Shown here in pieces: positions 41,966 to 51,789 of a stretch of 64,000 nt of DNA. The position numbers were made by a program, and so were the translations under genes. Under the pieces are notes generated by a model. The model had not been told where the DNA came from, searched no databases, and saw only the letters and a list, made by a program, of their open reading frames with translations. Each line of letters opens with the position of its first letter. The first letter of the stretch is position 1. The stretch is from CAVUMR01 sp963742715 (lineage in GTDB: Bacteria > Actinomycetota > Actinomycetes > Mycobacteriales > Micromonosporaceae): contig CAVUMR010000002.1 in the NCBI GenBank assembly GCA_963742715.1, positions 2,108,001 through 2,172,000 of the forward strand. The letters run 5' to 3'.

Positions 41966-43352
41966 GGCTCGATTGTGCCTGCTCAGCGAGGCCGGCCAGC
42001 ACGCGGTCCGCCGCCGCCTGCCCGGAGCGGATACAGGCCGGGATACCCACCCCGTCGTACCCGGCGCCGGCCAGCGCGAGCGTCGACTCGCCGGCCAGCG
42101 CGGTACGCGCCCGCCGTACCCGGTCGAGGTGTCCGGGCGTGTACTGCGGCAGCGCGCCGCCCCACCGCTGGACCGCGGCATCGACCGGCACCGGGAGCGG
42201 CCCGACCAGCTCGGCCAGCTCATGCCGGACCAGCTCGACCAGGTCCTTGTCGTCCCGCTGTAGCACCTGCTCGTCCCCGTACCGGCCGAGCGACGCGCGC
42301 AGCACGGTGGCCGGTCCAGCCGCCTCGCTGGTGTGGGGCCACTTGCGGGACAGGAAGGTGGCCGCCTTGATCGCGTACCCCTCCACCGCCGGTACCAGGA
42401 ACCCGGAGAGCCGGGGTACTGAACCGCGCGGTAGCACCAGCGTGACCAGCGCGACGCTCGCGTAGTCGAGCATTCCCACCTCGGCGGCCGCGGCCGCGCT
42501 GACCGGCGCGAGCAGCCGGGCCGCGGGTCGCGCCGGTACCGCCAGCACCACCGCGTCCACGTCGACGTACGACGGATTCCGGGTCGGGCCGACGGTCAGC
42601 CGCCAGCCGGTACCGGTGCGGGCCAGCTCGCGTACCGGCAGCCCCAGCCGCAGCCGGGCACCGCTCGCCGCGGTCACCGCGTCCACCAGCCGCCCGAGCC
42701 CGCCGCGCACCGTGCCGAACACCGGTCCGGCACCAGCCGCCGCCGCGGTCGCCCGCTGGGCGGCTCGTACCGCCGCCACCAGCGTGGTTTCCCGCTGGGC
42801 GGCATCGGCCAGCGCCGGCATGGTGGTCGCCAGCGACAGGTCGTCGGACCGGCCCGCGTACACCCCCCCGAGCATCGGGTCGACGAGCCGGTCGTTGACC
42901 TCGTCGCCGAGCTGACGGCGGACCAGCGCACCGACCGCCACGTCGGTGCCGTCGAGGAGTGGAGCGTCCCGGGCCGGCTCGGCGGTCGCCCGCGCCACTT
43001 CGCTGTCGGCCAGAGCGGCCAGATCCCCCGGTACGCCGATGAACGTGCCCCGTGGCAGCGGCCGCAACGCGCCGCCGACCGCGATGGCGGCCGGCACCGG
43101 CGCGGGATGCACCAGGTCGTCCCCCAGCCCCACCCGCCGGACCAACTCGGCTCCGGCCGGATCGCGCAGCAGAAACGCCTCGGCGCCCTGGTCGACCGGT
43201 ACCCCGGCCAGGGTCGCGGTGCGGAGCTTGCCGCCCGGCCGGTCGGCCTGGTCCAGGACGGTGATCGTGAGGTCCGGTCCGGCCAGCCCCCGCAGCCGCA
43301 GCGCCGCGGCCAGCCCGCTGATCCCGCCACCCACGATCGCGACGTGCGGCAC
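41949..43352 (-). CDS. hemG: protoporphyrinogen/coproporphyrinogen oxidase (HemG/HemY type)
   Basis: A 467-residue FAD enzyme. N-terminal dinucleotide motif VAIVGGGISGLAAALRLRG, DQADRPGGKLRT and VDQGAEAFLLRDP, and the C-terminal STLALAGAGYDGVGIPACIRSGQAAADRVL are characteristic of HemY-type oxidases. Together with HemQ it should act as the coproporphyrinogen III to coproporphyrin III oxidase (CgoX). GTG start 4 nt after the hemE stop, no strong ribosome site, so coupled translation is likely. Confidence 0.92.
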   Translation of the reverse strand: MPHVAIVGGGISGLAAALRLRGLAGPDLTITVLDQADRPGGKLRTATLAGVPVDQGAEAFLLRDPAGAELVRRVGLGDDLVHPAPVPAAIAVGGALRPLPRGTFIGVPGDLAALADSEVARATAEPARDAPLLDGTDVAVGALVRRQLGDEVNDRLVDPMLGGVYAGRSDDLSLATTMPALADAAQRETTLVAAVRAAQRATAAAAGAGPVFGTVRGGLGRLVDAVTAASGARLRLGLPVRELARTGTGWRLTVGPTRNPSYVDVDAVVLAVPARPAARLLAPVSAAAAAEVGMLDYASVALVTLVLPRGSVPRLSGFLVPAVEGYAIKAATFLSRKWPHTSEAAGPATVLRASLGRYGDEQVLQRDDKDLVELVRHELAELVGPLPVPVDAAVQRWGGALPQYTPGHLDRVRRARTALAGESTLALAGAGYDGVGIPACIRSGQAAADRVLAGLAEQAQSSHGRAD

Positions 43353-43356
43353 GGGG

Positions 43357-44397
43357 TCAGCTGCCCGAGGTGCTGTGTACCAGGTCGACCACCCGGCGGA
43401 GCATGTCCGGATCGGTCTCCGGCAGTACGCCGTGCCCGAGGTTGAACACGTGCCCGGCCGCCGCGCGCCCCTCGGCGAGGATCCGGCGCACCTCCGCCTG
43501 CACGGTCGGTACGTCCGAGAGCAGCAGCGCCGGATCGAGGTTGCCCTGCACCGCGTGCTCCGGCCCGACCAGACCGGCCGCGACGTCCAGTGGGGTACGC
43601 CAGTCCACGCCGACCACATCCGCGCCGGCGTCCGCCATCGCGGGCAGCAGATGGCCGGTACCGACCCCGAAGTGGATCCGCGGCACCCCGGCCGCGGCGA
43701 GCCCGTCGAGTACCGACCGCGAATGCGGCAGCACGTACTCCCGGTAGTCCGCCTCGGACAGCGCGCCCGCCCACGAGTCGAACAGCTGCACGGCCGAGAC
43801 GCCGGCTCCCACCTGTACCCGCAGGAACGCCAGCGCGATCCCCGCCAGCCGCTCACACAGCGCGTGCCAGATCGCCGGCTCGCTGTGCATCAACGCCTTG
43901 GTACGCGCGTGCTGCCGCGACGGGCCACCCTCGATCAGGTAGCTGGCCAGCGTGAACGGGGCGCCGGCGAATCCGATCAGCGGGGTGTCGCCGAGTTCGG
44001 CGACGAGCAGTCGCACCGCCTGCGCCACCGGAGCCACGTCGTCCGGCGTGAGTGCCCGCAGCCGGGCGAGATCGGCGGCACCGCGTACCGGTTCGGCCAC
44101 CACCGGACCGACCCCCGGCACGATGTCGAGGTCGACCCCGACCGCGGCCACCGGTACGACGATGTCGCTGAACAGGATCGCCGCGTCCACGCCGAGCCGG
44201 CGTACCGGCTGCAGGGTGATCTCGCAGACCAGCTCCGGATCACGGCAGGCGGCCAGCATGGACACGCCTTCCCGGATCCGCCGGTACTCCGGCAGCGACC
44301 GGCCGGCCTGGCGCATGAACCAGACCGGGGTGTACGGCGTGGATTCGCGCCGGCAGGCACGCAGGAACGGTGCGTCGGTACGGGTGACGGAACTCAT
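43357..44397 (-). CDS. hemE: uroporphyrinogen decarboxylase HemE
   Basis: A 346-residue enzyme converting uroporphyrinogen III to coproporphyrinogen III. N-terminal PVWFMRQAGRSLPEYR, substrate-binding AAILFSDIVVPVAAVGVDLDI, GFAGAPFTLASYLIEGG and VFNLGHGVLPETDPDMLRRVVDLVH are conserved. First gene of hemE-hemG-hemQ; the ferrochelatase gene is not in the window. Divergent from the DUF3000 gene, an order frequent in actinobacteria. Confidence 0.95.
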   Translation of the reverse strand: MSSVTRTDAPFLRACRRESTPYTPVWFMRQAGRSLPEYRRIREGVSMLAACRDPELVCEITLQPVRRLGVDAAILFSDIVVPVAAVGVDLDIVPGVGPVVAEPVRGAADLARLRALTPDDVAPVAQAVRLLVAELGDTPLIGFAGAPFTLASYLIEGGPSRQHARTKALMHSEPAIWHALCERLAGIALAFLRVQVGAGVSAVQLFDSWAGALSEADYREYVLPHSRSVLDGLAAAGVPRIHFGVGTGHLLPAMADAGADVVGVDWRTPLDVAAGLVGPEHAVQGNLDPALLLSDVPTVQAEVRRILAEGRAAAGHVFNLGHGVLPETDPDMLRRVVDLVHSTSGS

Positions 44398-44512
44398 CGC
44401 CGGACATCGTCGCACGTCAACCTGAGTGACTCCGCGAAGCCCGGTGGCGGGTCGTCGACCGTACCGGCGTGCCGCCCTGACTGGCACCCGGCCCCGGGCC
44501 TAGGCTCGCCCC

Positions 44513-45073
44513 ATGGCGCCGTCAACCGCGGTACCCAAGGTCTTCCTGCGCGCGGTGGACGGCTTGCGGGCGGTACGTCCGCGCACCGAGATCGTGCTCG
44601 AGGAGATGTCGGCGCCGCGGCATCTCGCGCCGTACGCCTACGCGCTCGGCGCGACCGTGCTGCGCGACTCCGAGGAGATCGCCACCGGCCGGCTGGTCCT
44701 GTTGTACGACCCGGCCGGACACGAGGCGTGGGAGGGTGCGCTCCGGCTGGTCACGTACGTGACCGCGGAGGTCGAGCCGGAGATCGCGGCCGATCCGCTG
44801 CTGCCCGCGGTCGGCTGGAGTTGGCTGATCGACGCACTGGAGGAACACGGCGCCGAGTTCACCGCGGCCGGCGGCACGGTCACCCAGACCGCGTCCACCC
44901 GGTTCGGTGACCTGGCCGGCCCCCCGATAGCGGCTGACCTGGAAGTACGCGCGTCCTGGACCCCGCTCGACGACGAGCTCGGCGCGCATCTGGAGGCGTG
45001 GTGCACGCTGCTCGCGTCCACCGCCGGGCTGCCACCGCCCGGCGTCGTACTGCTGGCCGGCGGCACCGGCTGA
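44513..45073 (+). CDS. DUF3000 family protein
   Basis: A 186-residue protein of the actinobacteria-specific DUF3000 family: RTEIVLEEMSAPRHLAPYAYALGATV, ATGRLVLLYDPAGHEAWEGALRLVTYVTAEVEPE, and GWSWLIDALEEHGA. Function unknown. It is commonly placed next to hemE and upstream of ribonuclease D, as here, which may mean only conserved synteny. Confidence 0.88.
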   Translation: MAPSTAVPKVFLRAVDGLRAVRPRTEIVLEEMSAPRHLAPYAYALGATVLRDSEEIATGRLVLLYDPAGHEAWEGALRLVTYVTAEVEPEIAADPLLPAVGWSWLIDALEEHGAEFTAAGGTVTQTASTRFGDLAGPPIAADLEVRASWTPLDDELGAHLEAWCTLLASTAGLPPPGVVLLAGGTG

Positions 45074-45097
45074 ACCGCGGCACACCACCCAAACGGG

Positions 45098-45946
45098 TCA
45101 GCCCGCGTACTTCCGGGCGGCCGCACAGGGTGCGGTCATCGCCTTGCTGGCCTTGTCCACCCCGGCCGAGTCGCCCTTCTTGGCCGCGGCGAGCGCCTGC
45201 GCGTACAGCTTCAGGCAGGTCGAGATGTTCTTCTTCTGCTTGGCCGCCGCCTGCACCTGGCCCTGGCTGCCCTTGAGCTTGGTACTCGAGTCGGCCAGCT
45301 GCTTCTGCAGGTCGCCCACCTTGGCGTTCGCCTCGTCGAGCTGCTTGCCCTGCTCGTCGATCGTGGCGTCCCGGTCGCCCACCTCGGTGGCCAGCGACTG
45401 CTTGGCGTCGTTGTAGTCGTTGTTCTTCATCACGAACAGGCCGGTCATCCCCACCGCCAGCAGGAAGAACAGCACGGTGGCGCCGGCCAGCACCGGAAGC
45501 CACCTGGGCCGGGACGGCTGCTCGTCCGAGGCACTCGGCGGGTTCGGCGGCCCGAGCGTCACCGACGGCAGCGCCATCGTGTGCGGCGGCCCGGCCGGGA
45601 AGGTGACCGGAGCCGGTCCGGGCTGGCCCGGGCCGCTGACCGGCTGACCCGAGCCGCTCACCGGGGACTCGGTGTACGTGGTGGCCGGCGTCGGATCCCC
45701 GAACGGGTTGGCCGGCGGCAGCCCGTACCCGTGGTCGGCCGGCGGCGCGCCGTAGATGGCCGGATCCGCCGGCGGCGGGTACCCCGGCTGCTGCTGGCCC
45801 GGCTGCTGCCCGTACGGCTGGCCATAGGGCTGCCCGTACGGCTGGCCGTACTGCGGCCCGGCCTGCGGTGGGCCGCTCTGCGGCGGCGCCCAGTTCTGCG
45901 GCTCGGGCTGGTACGGGTTGCCGGAGGGGTGCCCGGGCTGTGTCAT
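45098..45946 (-). CDS. single-pass membrane protein with low-complexity N-terminus and coiled coil
   Basis: A 282-residue protein. Residues 1-140 are rich in Pro, Gly, Gln and Tyr with repeated YGQP units (about 33-47), likely disordered and cytoplasmic. One transmembrane segment (LPVLAGATVLFFLLAVGMTGLFV, about 150-172) is followed by an extracytoplasmic coiled coil (about 180-240) and a C-terminal part with two cysteines (STCLKLYAQ, APCAAARKY). A conserved actinomycete type with no known function; a cell-envelope role is plausible. Confidence 0.75.
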   Translation of the reverse strand: MTQPGHPSGNPYQPEPQNWAPPQSGPPQAGPQYGQPYGQPYGQPYGQQPGQQQPGYPPPADPAIYGAPPADHGYGLPPANPFGDPTPATTYTESPVSGSGQPVSGPGQPGPAPVTFPAGPPHTMALPSVTLGPPNPPSASDEQPSRPRWLPVLAGATVLFFLLAVGMTGLFVMKNNDYNDAKQSLATEVGDRDATIDEQGKQLDEANAKVGDLQKQLADSSTKLKGSQGQVQAAAKQKKNISTCLKLYAQALAAAKKGDSAGVDKASKAMTAPCAAARKYAG

Positions 45947-46141
45947 GGTTCCTCCTGGTCAGCCTGCAACGACGGGGTCACATCCAGGCTGTTCCGGTCA
46001 TATGTCTCACGCAGTCGCCAGTCCAGCGTTAACAGGGTAGCTACGGGATACACCGCTCGAACCGGCGCATGGCACCCGGCACAGGTGATCTCGTCGGCGG
46101 GGCATTGCGTTGGCTTCGCCGTTCACCCTTACGGTGGACAC

Positions 46142-47485
46142 GTGACCGACGGATCAGCCCCGGTGCGTCGGGACGCCGCCCATCCTCGCGACGCCCTGCC
46201 CGCACAGGCCACCCCCACCGACCCGGTTACCAGCCCGGTCGACGGAACGGCCGACGAACCGGAAACCGGCGAGGTCGAATCGACCGACGCCCCCAGCCCG
46301 ACGCTGCTGACCGCGCCCCGGGACGGTACGCCGCGCCCGGTCGACACCGCGGACGCGCTCGGCCAGCTGGTGGAGCAGTTCGCCAGTGGTACCGGTCCGG
46401 TCGCCGTGGACGCGGAACGGGCGTCGGGCTACCGGTACACCCATCGGGCCTATCTGATCCAACTCCGGCGCGCCGGTGCCGGTTCGGCGATCATCGACCC
46501 GATGCCGTTCGCCGACCTCACCGAGCTGAACGCGGCGATCGTCGAGGCGGAGTGGATCCTGCACGCGGCGAGCCAGGACCTGCCCTGCCTCGGCGAGCTG
46601 GGGCTGCGGCCGAAGCGGCTGTTCGACACCGAGCTCGCCGCCCGGCTGGCCGGTTTCGAGCGGGTCGGGCTGGCCGCGCTCACCGAGCGGCTGCTCGGCT
46701 ACACGCTGGAGAAGCACCATTCGGCCGCGGACTGGAGCACCCGGCCGCTGCCGGACTCCTGGTTGACCTATGCCGCTCTCGATGTCGAGCTGCTGCTGGA
46801 GCTGCGCTACGCGCTCGGCACCGAGCTGGAGGAGCAGGGCAAGCTCGGCTGGGCCGAGGAGGAGTTCGCCGCACTGGCCGCGGCCGAGGCACCGGCACCG
46901 CGTACCGATCCGTGGCGCCGCACCTCCGGGATCCACAAGGTGCGCGGCGCGCGGGCGCTGGCCCGGGTCCGCGCGCTGTGGTACGCCCGGGACGAGATCG
47001 CCCGGCGCCGGGACACCGCGCCGGGGCGGGTGCTGGCCGACGCCGCGATCGTCGCCGCGGCCCAGTCCGATCCGGCCGAGGAGCGGGCGCTGCTCGGGCT
47101 GCCCGGCTTCGCCCACCGCGGTGCCCGCCGACTGACCCGGCAGTGGCTGGACGCGCTGGCCGACGTACGCGCGATGCCGGAGGGCGAGCTTCCCTCCCCC
47201 TCGTCGGCGAGCAACGGCCCGCCGCCGCCGCACCGCTGGGCCGAGCGGGACCCGCAGGCCGCGGCCCGGCTGTCCCGTTCCCGGGCGGTCGTCGCCGAGC
47301 TGGCCCGGGAGCGCAACCTGCCGCCGGAGAACCTGCTCGCCCCGGATTCGATCCGCCGCATCGCCTGGGCGCCGCCGGAACCGCTGACCACGGAGTCGGT
47401 CACCGAGACCTTGATCGGGTACGGCGTCCGCCGGTGGCAGCTCGAGCTGACCGCGGAACCACTGGCTACCGCCCTGGACGGGTGA
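46142..47485 (+). CDS. rnd: ribonuclease D (DEDD 3'-5' exoribonuclease with HRDC)
   Basis: A 447-residue RNase D homologue. Exonuclease motifs: D90/E92 in VAVDAERASGYRYTHRAYLIQL, the second Asp in AASQDLPCLGELGL, and TYAALDVELLLEL. An HRDC-like helical domain follows (about 265-330). The 65-residue acidic N-terminal extension is of low complexity. Role: 3' trimming of tRNA and other RNAs. GTG start lacks a clear ribosome site. It precedes the fad operon. Confidence 0.9.
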   Translation: MTDGSAPVRRDAAHPRDALPAQATPTDPVTSPVDGTADEPETGEVESTDAPSPTLLTAPRDGTPRPVDTADALGQLVEQFASGTGPVAVDAERASGYRYTHRAYLIQLRRAGAGSAIIDPMPFADLTELNAAIVEAEWILHAASQDLPCLGELGLRPKRLFDTELAARLAGFERVGLAALTERLLGYTLEKHHSAADWSTRPLPDSWLTYAALDVELLLELRYALGTELEEQGKLGWAEEEFAALAAAEAPAPRTDPWRRTSGIHKVRGARALARVRALWYARDEIARRRDTAPGRVLADAAIVAAAQSDPAEERALLGLPGFAHRGARRLTRQWLDALADVRAMPEGELPSPSSASNGPPPPHRWAERDPQAAARLSRSRAVVAELARERNLPPENLLAPDSIRRIAWAPPEPLTTESVTETLIGYGVRRWQLELTAEPLATALDG

Positions 47486-47659
47486 CCGAGGGCTCCCTGT
47501 GGGGCCCCGTGCGCGGCCGGCGCGGCGGCCGGTGTGAGGTGTGTGGCAGGCCACCGGTGGGTGCGCTGCCGACGTAGTTACCGACGAGTAGCATCGGGCT
47601 GACCGCTGTGCCGACGGCGCTGAACGCGCTTCGCCGGTCATGATCCACAGGAGGCGCGC

Positions 47660-48859
47660 GTGCCCCGTACCGTTCGTGACGTCGTCTTCGTCGACGGCGT
47701 CCGTACCCCGTTCGGCAAGGCCGGCGGCATGTACGCCGAGACCCGGGCCGACGACCTGGTGATCCGGTGCATCCGCGAGTTGCTGCGCCGGCACCCGGAG
47801 TTGCCACCGGACCGGATCGACGAGGTGGCGATCGCCGCGACCACCCAGCTCGGCGACCAGGGCCTGACCATCGGCCGTACCGCGGCGCTGCTCGCCGGGC
47901 TGCCGAAGACGGTTCCCGGCTACGCGATCGACCGGATGTGCGCGGGCGCGATGACCGCGGTCACCACGGTCGCCTCCGGCATCGCGTTCGGCGCGTACGA
48001 CGTGGCGATCGCCGGCGGGGTGGAGCACATGGGCCGGCATCCGATGGGCGAGGGCGTGGACCCGAACCCGCGGATCCTGAGCGAGAAGCTGGTCGACCCG
48101 TCCGCGCTGGTGATGGGCGCGACCGCGGAGAACCTGCACGACCGGCTGCCGGAGATCGGCAAGGACCGGGCCGACCGGTTCGCGGTGGCCAGCCAGCAGA
48201 AACTCGCCAAGGCGTACGCCGCGGGCAAGATCCAGCGCGATCTGGTACCGGTCGCCACCCGCTCGGTCGAGTCGGGCTGGGGGCTCGCCGCGGTGGACGA
48301 GGCGCCCCGGCCGGACACCAGCCTGGAGAAGCTCGCCACCCTCAAGACTCCGTTCCGCCCGCACGGCCGGGTCACCGCCGGCAACGCGGCGGGGCTGAAC
48401 GACGGCGCCACCTGCTCGATCCTCGCGGCCGAGGACATCGCCGCCGAGTTGGGCCTACCGGCAGCGATGCGACTGGTGTCGTACGGCTTCGTCGGAGTCG
48501 AGCCGGAGGTGATGGGGGTCGGGCCCATCCCCTCCACCGAGAAGGCGTTGCGAAGCGCCGGACTGTCCATTGAGGACATCGGCCTGTTCGAGCTGAACGA
48601 GGCGTTCGCGGTGCAGGTACTCGCGTTCTGCGACCACTTCGGCATCGCCGACGACGATCCGCGGGTCAACCCGTGGGGCGGCGCGATCGCGATGGGCCAC
48701 CCGCTCGCCTCCTCCGGCGTACGGCTGATGACGCAACTGGCCCGGCACTTCGCCGAGCATCCGGAGGTGCGGTACGGCCTCACCGCGATGTGCATCGGCA
48801 TCGGCATGGGCGGCTCGGTGATCTGGGAGAACCCGGCGTGGGAAGGCGGCAAGAAATGA
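47660..48859 (+). CDS. fadA: acetyl-CoA acyltransferase (thiolase) FadA
   Basis: A 399-residue thiolase. Nucleophile C94 in IDRMCAGAMTAV, His in ELNEAFAVQV, and GHPLASSGVR and AMCIGIGMGGSV at the C-terminus are intact. It cleaves 3-ketoacyl-CoA in beta-oxidation. GTG start with AGGAGG. It overlaps fadB by 4 nt (ATGA), so the two form one complex-encoding operon. Upstream, an imperfect GTTAC...GTAGC dyad (47577-47592) may be a control site. Confidence 0.93.
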   Translation: MPRTVRDVVFVDGVRTPFGKAGGMYAETRADDLVIRCIRELLRRHPELPPDRIDEVAIAATTQLGDQGLTIGRTAALLAGLPKTVPGYAIDRMCAGAMTAVTTVASGIAFGAYDVAIAGGVEHMGRHPMGEGVDPNPRILSEKLVDPSALVMGATAENLHDRLPEIGKDRADRFAVASQQKLAKAYAAGKIQRDLVPVATRSVESGWGLAAVDEAPRPDTSLEKLATLKTPFRPHGRVTAGNAAGLNDGATCSILAAEDIAAELGLPAAMRLVSYGFVGVEPEVMGVGPIPSTEKALRSAGLSIEDIGLFELNEAFAVQVLAFCDHFGIADDDPRVNPWGGAIAMGHPLASSGVRLMTQLARHFAEHPEVRYGLTAMCIGIGMGGSVIWENPAWEGGKK

Positions 48860-50958
48860 GCACGGCGGTGGAGTTCCCCGACGAGATCGTGATGAAGGCG
48901 CTGGTCCGGTACGTGTCGGTGCCGGGTCTCGCCGGCGAGGCCGCGCTGATCACGCTGGACAACGGCTTCGACCACAAGAAGCCGAACTCGATCGGACCGG
49001 CCGGGTTGGCCCAGTTGGACGCCGCGCTGGACGACATCGCGGCGCACGCGCCCCGGGTCCGGCTCATCGCCGTCACCGGCAAGCCGTTCATCTTCTGCGT
49101 CGGCGCGGACATCACCGGCATGCCCCGCATCCGTACCCGCGAGCAGGGACTGGAGATCGCCCGGGCCGCGCACCGGGTGTTCGGCCGGCTGCGCGACTCC
49201 GACATCCCCACCTTCGCGTTCGTCAACGGCGCGGTGATGGGCGGCGGGCTGGAGATCGCGCTGCACTGCCACTACCGCACGTTGTCGTCCGGGGTCACCG
49301 CGGTCGCGCTGCCCGAGGTGTCGCTCGGCCTGGTACCGGCCGGCGGCGGCACCCAGTTGCTGCCGAACCTGATCGGGCCGGACGCGGCGGTGACCGTGAT
49401 CGTGGAGAACCCGATCAACCAGAACAAGATGCTGCGGGCGAAGCAGGCGCACAAGCTCGGGATCTCCGACGCGCTGTTCGAACCGGCCGACTTCCTGGAG
49501 CGCTCGCTGGAGTGGGCCGCGGCGGTGGTGTCCGGTTCGGTCTCGGTCCGGCGGCCCGAGGCGCCTGCCGACGAGGCCGCGTGGGCGGCCGCGGTGGCGC
49601 GCGGCAGGGCGCTCGCGGACGGGCGGGTACGCGGTGCCGCGCCGGCGCCGTACCTGGCCCTGGACCTGATCGCGCTCGCGCGTACCGCCTCGGCTGCCGA
49701 CGGTGCGGCGGCGGAGGACGACGCGCTGGCCGACCTGCTGATGACCGAGGAGCTGCGCAGCGGGCTGTACGCGTTCGACCTGGTACAACGGCGGGCCAAG
49801 CGGCCGGTCGGGGTACCGGACGCTTCGCTGGCCCGGCCGGTGACCAAGGTCGGCGTGATCGGTGCCGGGCTGATGGCCAGCCAGCTCGCGCTGTTGTTCG
49901 TACGGCGCCTCGAGGTACCGGTGGTGCTCACCGACCTGGACCAGGAGCGGGTCGACAAGGGCGTCGGGTACGTGCACGCCGAGCTCGAGAAGCTGCGGAG
50001 CAAGGGGCGGCTGGACGACGGCAAGGCGGCCAAGCTGCGCGGGCTGGTCTCCGGCTCGGTCGACCGGGGGGTCTTCGCCGACGCGGACTTCGTGATCGAG
50101 GCCGTGTTCGAGGACATGAAGGTCAAGAAGCAGGTGCTCGCCGAGTACGAGTCGGTACTGCCGGACACCGCGATCATCGCCACCAACACGTCCAGCCTGT
50201 CGGTCACGGAGCTGGCCGCCGACCTGGCCCATCCGGAACGGGTGGTCGGCTTCCACTTCTTCAACCCGGTCGCGATCCTGCCGCTGCTGGAGATCGTGCG
50301 CGCCGGGCGTACCGACGACGCGACGCTGGCCAGCGCGTTCGCGGTCGGCAAGCAGTTGCGCAAGTCCTGCGTACTGGTGGCGGACAAGCCCGCGTTCGTG
50401 GTCAACCGGCTGCTCACCCGGTTCCTCGGCGAGGTGTTCCGGGCCGTGGACAGCGGTACCGACCTCGAGGTGGCCGATCACGCACTGGACCGCCTCGGCC
50501 TGCCGATGACGCCGTTCGTACTGCTGCAGTTCGTCGGCGTACCGGTGGCGCACCACGTGGCGGAGACGATGCACGCGGCGTACCCGGACCGGTTCGGGGT
50601 GAGCGACAACCTCGCCCGGCTGGTCGAGGCGGGCAAGCCCGGCGTGTACACCTGGGACGCCCAGGGCCAGCCGGCGGTGGACCCCGAGGTGACCGCGCTG
50701 CTCGAGGTGGGCGGCGCGCCGATGACCGCCGAGCAGATTCTCGACGCCGCGCTCACCGCGCTGACCGAAGAGATCCGGTTGATGCTCGACGAGGGGGTCG
50801 TGGCCGAGCCGCAGGACATCGACCTGTGCATGCTGCTCGGTGCCGGCTGGCCGTTCCACCTCGGCGGCATCACGCCGTACCTGGACCGCACCGGCTACAG
50901 CGAGAAGGTGACCGGCAGGCGGTTCCTGCCGCGTGGAGTCGCCAGCCTGCCGGAGTAG
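48856..50958 (+). CDS. fadB: fatty-acid oxidation complex alpha subunit (enoyl-CoA hydratase/3-hydroxyacyl-CoA dehydrogenase)
   Basis: A 700-residue bifunctional enzyme. Residues 1-300 are an enoyl-CoA hydratase domain (GKPFIFCVGADITGM, NGAVMGGGLEIALHC, PEVSLGLVPAGGGTQ with oxyanion and catalytic glutamates). From about 331 comes the NAD-binding VGVIGAGLMASQLA and the HADH domain (TNTSSLSVTELA, HPERVVGFHFFNP), followed by two C-terminal helical domains. With FadA it carries out the last three beta-oxidation steps. Followed by a terminator hairpin. Confidence 0.93.
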   Translation: MSTAVEFPDEIVMKALVRYVSVPGLAGEAALITLDNGFDHKKPNSIGPAGLAQLDAALDDIAAHAPRVRLIAVTGKPFIFCVGADITGMPRIRTREQGLEIARAAHRVFGRLRDSDIPTFAFVNGAVMGGGLEIALHCHYRTLSSGVTAVALPEVSLGLVPAGGGTQLLPNLIGPDAAVTVIVENPINQNKMLRAKQAHKLGISDALFEPADFLERSLEWAAAVVSGSVSVRRPEAPADEAAWAAAVARGRALADGRVRGAAPAPYLALDLIALARTASAADGAAAEDDALADLLMTEELRSGLYAFDLVQRRAKRPVGVPDASLARPVTKVGVIGAGLMASQLALLFVRRLEVPVVLTDLDQERVDKGVGYVHAELEKLRSKGRLDDGKAAKLRGLVSGSVDRGVFADADFVIEAVFEDMKVKKQVLAEYESVLPDTAIIATNTSSLSVTELAADLAHPERVVGFHFFNPVAILPLLEIVRAGRTDDATLASAFAVGKQLRKSCVLVADKPAFVVNRLLTRFLGEVFRAVDSGTDLEVADHALDRLGLPMTPFVLLQFVGVPVAHHVAETMHAAYPDRFGVSDNLARLVEAGKPGVYTWDAQGQPAVDPEVTALLEVGGAPMTAEQILDAALTALTEEIRLMLDEGVVAEPQDIDLCMLLGAGWPFHLGGITPYLDRTGYSEKVTGRRFLPRGVASLPE

Positions 50959-50977
50959 TTCGGCGCGCCGAGATCGT

Positions 50978-51008
50978 GTGGCGGCCCGCTACCTGAGTGG
51001 GCCGCCAC
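50978..51008. terminator. bidirectional terminator between fadB and pentapeptide-repeat gene
   Basis: GTGGCGGCCC (50978-50987) pairs exactly with 50999-51008; three further pairs extend into the loop. It lies 19 nt after the fadB stop and just before the 3' end of the convergent gene. Confidence 0.8.
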
Positions 51009-51011
51009 CCG

Positions 51012-51716
51012 CTATTCGTCGGACGACTCGGGCGTCTCGATCACGATGCCGAGCGCGGCGGCCATCGTGTAGGTCAGCGCGATCAGGTCGTGGCTGTCGA
51101 CCACCGCACCGCTGAAGCTCGTCATGCCGTCGAGGTCGGCCAGTACGCACCGGGTGAACCGGGCACCGGTCATCTTCGCGTGCGCGAACTGCGCGCCGGT
51201 CAGGTCGCAGCCGGTGAACTGCGCACCGGTCAGATCCGCCTCGACGAAGTCCACCCGGGTCAGGTTGCAGTCGGTGAACCGTACGTCGGTGAAGGTCGAG
51301 AACCGGAACGTGGACAGGTCCAGCCGGCAGTCGTCGAACAGCGCGTCGCGCAGCACCCCGTTGATCCATTGCAGTCCGGTCATCCGCGCCAGCCGCAACT
51401 CGCACCGGCGCAGCTGCGACCGGGTCGCCTTGAGGTTGGCCAGGTTGACCGACTCGAACTCGCAGTCCACGAACGCGGCGCGGTCCAGCGCGGTGTCGGA
51501 CAGGTCCGCCCCGGCGAACCGGCACTGGTCGAACTCGATCGACTCGACCTCCTGACCGGACAGGTCGAGGTCGAAGCTGAGCCGCCGGTACGTCGCCTCG
51601 TCCGCGTCGGTCAGGTCGTGATCGGGCGACCGCGCGGGTATCCAGGAGGCCGGCCGGTCGGGCTTCGTCGGCTGACGAGGTCCGACCGGCTTGCCGCTAC
51701 GACGTGATCCGGGCAT
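51012..51716 (-). CDS. pentapeptide-repeat protein
   Basis: A 234-residue protein. Residues about 58-205 are pentapeptide-type repeats with the A(D/N)Lxx pattern (for example CRFAGADLSDTALDRAAFVDC, CNLTRVDFVEADLTGAQFTGC), predicted to fold into a right-handed quadrilateral beta-helix. Length and Cys/Phe pattern recall Qnr/MfpA DNA-mimic gyrase protectors, but many pentapeptide proteins are unrelated in function. The N-terminus is basic and disordered, the C-terminus acidic (ETPESSDE). Confidence 0.88.
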   Translation of the reverse strand: MPGSRRSGKPVGPRQPTKPDRPASWIPARSPDHDLTDADEATYRRLSFDLDLSGQEVESIEFDQCRFAGADLSDTALDRAAFVDCEFESVNLANLKATRSQLRRCELRLARMTGLQWINGVLRDALFDDCRLDLSTFRFSTFTDVRFTDCNLTRVDFVEADLTGAQFTGCDLTGAQFAHAKMTGARFTRCVLADLDGMTSFSGAVVDSHDLIALTYTMAAALGIVIETPESSDE

Positions 51717-51789
51717 GCCGCCGACAGTAGCGGCGGCGGGTGACCGCCCTACCGGGTGTCAGCCCGTTGCCCGAGGTCACCCAGCCGGG

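Noticed and set aside
47920..50859. Long minus-strand frame opposite fadA-fadB
   Set aside because: Shadow of two genes with complete catalytic motifs.
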